A DNA stretch of 64,000 nt, from assembly GCA_027490195.1 (NCBI GenBank), contig JAIXYN010000059.1, positions 62,001 to 126,000 of the forward strand, in the 5' to 3' direction. This DNA comes from Verrucomicrobiaceae bacterium (GTDB lineage: Bacteria; Verrucomicrobiota; Verrucomicrobiia; Verrucomicrobiales; Verrucomicrobiaceae). Position numbers and translations under genes: made by a program. Position 1 is the stretch's first letter, and each line of letters begins with the position of its first letter. This document shows, piece after piece, positions 61,775-64,000 of this stretch. The notes below the pieces were generated by a model. That model had not been told where the DNA came from, did not search any database, and saw only the letters and a program-made list of their open reading frames with translations.

Positions 61775-63019
61775 CTAGAATGGGCGTTCCACTACCGGAC
61801 CAGCTTCAACGGCCGGAACTGCTCGCCAATTGAGAAGTCTGCGCACTTGTGTGCCTATCACGCGAGCACCCCAGATGGAGAAAGTATCCACAGTCTCGTG
61901 CAGCACCTTGGCACATACAAGAGTGCATAGTAAGAGAGACACAAGAGCTAGAAAAGCAGCCCCCAAATACCCCACAAGAGGCAGCGCCGCCAAAAACACC
62001 CAGGAACTCAGCGAACCGAGTATGAGAAAGTGAACGCCATACAGAGAGTACGAGACTTTCCCCAAAAACAACACCGGACGCCGGGTGAGTAGCCGCTGCG
62101 CTATGGGCGAATGCAAAACGAGGATAAACAAAGCGATTGCCCCCACCATCGACCAACCACCGCCAAGCCATGGCAGGCGTGGGCTAAGGAACCAGTAGGA
62201 AGATGCATAATCAGCACTGTAGGTCATGGCATATTTGGGATAAGAACCGCAGATGACCGCGACGACGATCAAAGCGGCCGAAAGCCATAGCGGAAGCCGT
62301 GCCAGGGGCCGCATGCTCCCCCACCAGCCATGCAGCTCTGAAATCATGACTCCGATGACGAAGCACTGAAAAAAATTCCCAGCGAACCACCATGTCATGC
62401 CAAGCAAAATGCCCCAGCGCACCAGCCGCGCCCGCCCAGTCAGAAGAATGCCGTAAACAATGAAGGAACCGAGCAGCTCGCGCTTGATGGTCCACAAAGG
62501 CGGGTTGCAGGCCGTGGCCAGATCAAACGTAGAAGAAATAAACCGCGCGACAAAGTCACTGCCCCCTGGAGGAGACGAGCTCCAGTAAAAGTCAAACCAC
62601 GAGGAGCCGCTGATCTTCGCCACTTCATGATTATGGTAGAGTCCCATCCTCCATAGCAGCAATGAGAGCAAACTGGTTACGAACACTATTCCCATGAGAC
62701 GAAAGGGACGTTTCACCGTGGCAACCACCAGTTCTTTCCAGCCCGCCCCATTCATCATAAACGGCAGCGAGAGTACGTAACCGCTGAGTAGAAAGAACAA
62801 ACAAACCGCAAAATGGCCCGCGACAAGCAACCCCATCGGTGGGTAGAGCAGCAAACGCTCCCATCCGCCGTGCAAAGGCGCTGCGCCTCCCATAGTGCCA
62901 AATGGAAACAGCGCCCAAGTGAAATGGCAAAGAACCACCACAGATGCGGCCAGCCCGCGCAGCCCATCGAGATGCTCTTGACGCCCACCTGATATCGCGA
63001 TCGGTTTCTTCGTGGTCAT
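61775..63019 (-). CDS. Acyltransferase 3 family membrane protein
   Basis: ATG 63019 overlaps the upstream stop in ATGA; the product has 414 residues. EHLDGLRGLAASVVVLCHFTWALF holds the family histidine near 32, and FFLLSGYVLSLPFMM and LWTIKRELLGSFIVYGILL follow. About ten helices are visible. It is the longest and most distinct of the four acyltransferases in the cluster, ending with a basic cytosolic tail. Confidence 0.9.
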   Translation of the reverse strand: MTTKKPIAISGGRQEHLDGLRGLAASVVVLCHFTWALFPFGTMGGAAPLHGGWERLLLYPPMGLLVAGHFAVCLFFLLSGYVLSLPFMMNGAGWKELVVATVKRPFRLMGIVFVTSLLSLLLWRMGLYHNHEVAKISGSSWFDFYWSSSPPGGSDFVARFISSTFDLATACNPPLWTIKRELLGSFIVYGILLTGRARLVRWGILLGMTWWFAGNFFQCFVIGVMISELHGWWGSMRPLARLPLWLSAALIVVAVICGSYPKYAMTYSADYASSYWFLSPRLPWLGGGWSMVGAIALFILVLHSPIAQRLLTRRPVLFLGKVSYSLYGVHFLILGSLSSWVFLAALPLVGYLGAAFLALVSLLLCTLVCAKVLHETVDTFSIWGARVIGTQVRRLLNWRAVPAVEAGPVVERPF

Positions 63020-63780
63020 AATGCAGCAGGTTTCCTCTCGACCACCACCAGCAGCCGCCCTGCAAAGAGCGAAGGCAGCAAGCAGAGGACTTTTTCCAGC
63101 CACTGCACGGCTGGAAGCAATGAATCCGGATACAACTGGGGGCCACGTAATCCTCCGCACAATAACCAGGCCCAGCCGGGTTGACGCCCTACATGAAGCA
63201 ACTTCCAGTCCTGCAACACATGCTGGGAAATTCCTTCATTCTCCACGAAAACACGCCAACTGTTTCCTTGCGCAGCGTAGTATGAGTGCTTCTCAGGATC
63301 AAAGCCCTGCGGCGCTGCCCATTCGATAGGCTGGCCAAAGCCAAGTGGCTCATGATGGAAGAAATACATGATGAGCCGGGGCAGCCACCCCATGCCGGGC
63401 TCGAAAAGGATAAGTCTACCACCGGGGCGAACGACACGCGCCATCTCCTTGAGCGCAGTGCCCGGATACTGGAGGTGATGGAAGACATCAAACAGGATCA
63501 AATTTGCCACCGCTTTGTCCGGCCAGTTCAGCGCGTAGGCGTTCTCCACACGGTCTAGCCACGGGTTTGGAAAGAGATCCGAAGTCAGGCAATTGGGCAG
63601 CGTTTCTTTGATATTACCCATGCCCGAGCCAAGCTCCAGGGTGACGCCCTTCCCACCTGCAAGAGTCCAGCGGGCGATGGCTTGGTAGAATGCCTGATAA
63701 ACGCGACGCAGCACCGGCTTGCGCTCCCAGTGTGCGCGGTTCTCCTGAATTTCGATGTCGTGCTGGGCGATCTCTACCAT
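63016..63780 (-). CDS. Class I SAM-dependent methyltransferase
   Basis: This 254-residue protein has GVTLELGSGMGNIKETL near residue 45, LILFDVFHHLQYPGTALKEMARVVRPGGRLILFEPG near 95-130, the standard order for Methyltransf_11 enzymes. It overlaps the acyltransferase gene by four bases and lies 16 bases after the glycosyltransferase gene that runs off the right edge. Confidence 0.9.
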   Translation of the reverse strand: MVEIAQHDIEIQENRAHWERKPVLRRVYQAFYQAIARWTLAGGKGVTLELGSGMGNIKETLPNCLTSDLFPNPWLDRVENAYALNWPDKAVANLILFDVFHHLQYPGTALKEMARVVRPGGRLILFEPGMGWLPRLIMYFFHHEPLGFGQPIEWAAPQGFDPEKHSYYAAQGNSWRVFVENEGISQHVLQDWKLLHVGRQPGWAWLLCGGLRGPQLYPDSLLPAVQWLEKVLCLLPSLFAGRLLVVVERKPAAL

Positions 63781-63796
63781 ATCCGTTTACCGCAGT

Positions 63797-64000
63797 TCAC
63801 ATCTGCGGCAGCTTGAGTTTCAAAAATGCCGCCCAGCAGAAGCGCAGCATGACGAGACCGTTTTTGAACCGGCGATTCATCTTCGTGTCTCCATAGGTGC
63901 GTTCCTGATAATGAACGGGCAGGTCAACGATGCGCAGGTTAAGCTTCGCCGCACCAAAGAGCAGCTCGTAGTCGCCCCAGCGATCTTCAGCTCCCCAAGT
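63797..64000 (-). CDS. Glycosyltransferase family 2, C-terminal part, cut by the window edge
   Basis: The minus strand is open from the edge to TGA 63799-63797. The 67 residues include DLPVHYQERTYGDTKMNRRF and a following hydrophobic stretch, the usual C-terminus of GT2 enzymes of the DPM1/WcaA type that act in surface glycan loci. The catalytic domain lies outside the window. Confidence 0.75.
   Translation of the reverse strand, partial: TWGAEDRWGDYELLFGAAKLNLRIVDLPVHYQERTYGDTKMNRRFKNGLVMLRFCWAAFLKLKLPQM

Noticed and set aside
1-64000. CRISPR arrays, tRNA or rRNA genes, phage or IS genes
   Set aside because: No regular repeats, no cloverleaf-like sequences and no integrase, transposase or phage proteins were seen.

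Overview
The window looks like a chromosomal segment of a Verrucomicrobiota bacterium, probably near Prosthecobacter or Verrucomicrobium. This rests on recognised families, not on a marker gene. The main clues are a DUF1080/PVC-type dehydrogenase/cytochrome c fusion, a DUF1549-DUF1553 lipoprotein, a TamB/Omp85 pair, and Gram-negative envelope genes (TonB receptor, Wza, Wzc). Coding density is high and Shine-Dalgarno signals are weak. I saw no tRNA, rRNA, CRISPR array, prophage or IS element.

Left part, about 1-27.3 kb: mixed genes on both strands. They are an M23 peptidase (cut by the edge), a DUF362 protein, a ParE-type toxin-antitoxin pair, purD, a DUF1549/DUF1553 lipoprotein, a propeller-M28-PDZ peptidase, a secreted protein with a serpin-like layout, the large DUF1080-SGNH-dehydrogenase-cytochrome fusion, tamB-tamA, and an EamA transporter. 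Then comes what looks like an iron or heme uptake locus: a TonB receptor with FRAP/NPNL-like motifs, a tiny ORF, a kelch protein, an AraC regulator behind a Fur-like palindrome, and a broken DUF4198 gene. A ComM/YifB ATPase closes this part. Several convergent gene pairs abut or overlap, leaving no room for terminators.

Middle part, about 27.3-45.8 kb: an exopolysaccharide region. A GT2 protein and a priming polyprenyl-phosphate sugar transferase lie on the plus strand. A long minus-strand set faces them: a secreted EF-hand-loop protein, a small two-helix protein, an outer-membrane beta-barrel, Wza, the tyrosine autokinase Wzc, a GT4, an O-antigen ligase/polymerase, a GT4, a membrane GT2, a NodB-like protein and a GT4. 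A good sigma-54-like promoter (44216-44231) lies ahead of this set. Together these could prime, assemble, polymerise and export a polysaccharide; no flippase is visible. An endonuclease/exonuclease/phosphatase-fold membrane protein and a lone prepilin-like protein follow.

Right part, about 45.9-64 kb: a second glycan cluster, almost all on the minus strand with short gaps. It holds GT2 and GT4 enzymes, four acyltransferase-3 proteins (two of them tandem paralogs), three methyltransferases, an FAD oxidoreductase, an NDP-sugar epimerase-like SDR and two large membrane proteins. It runs off the right edge and probably builds and decorates a surface polysaccharide.
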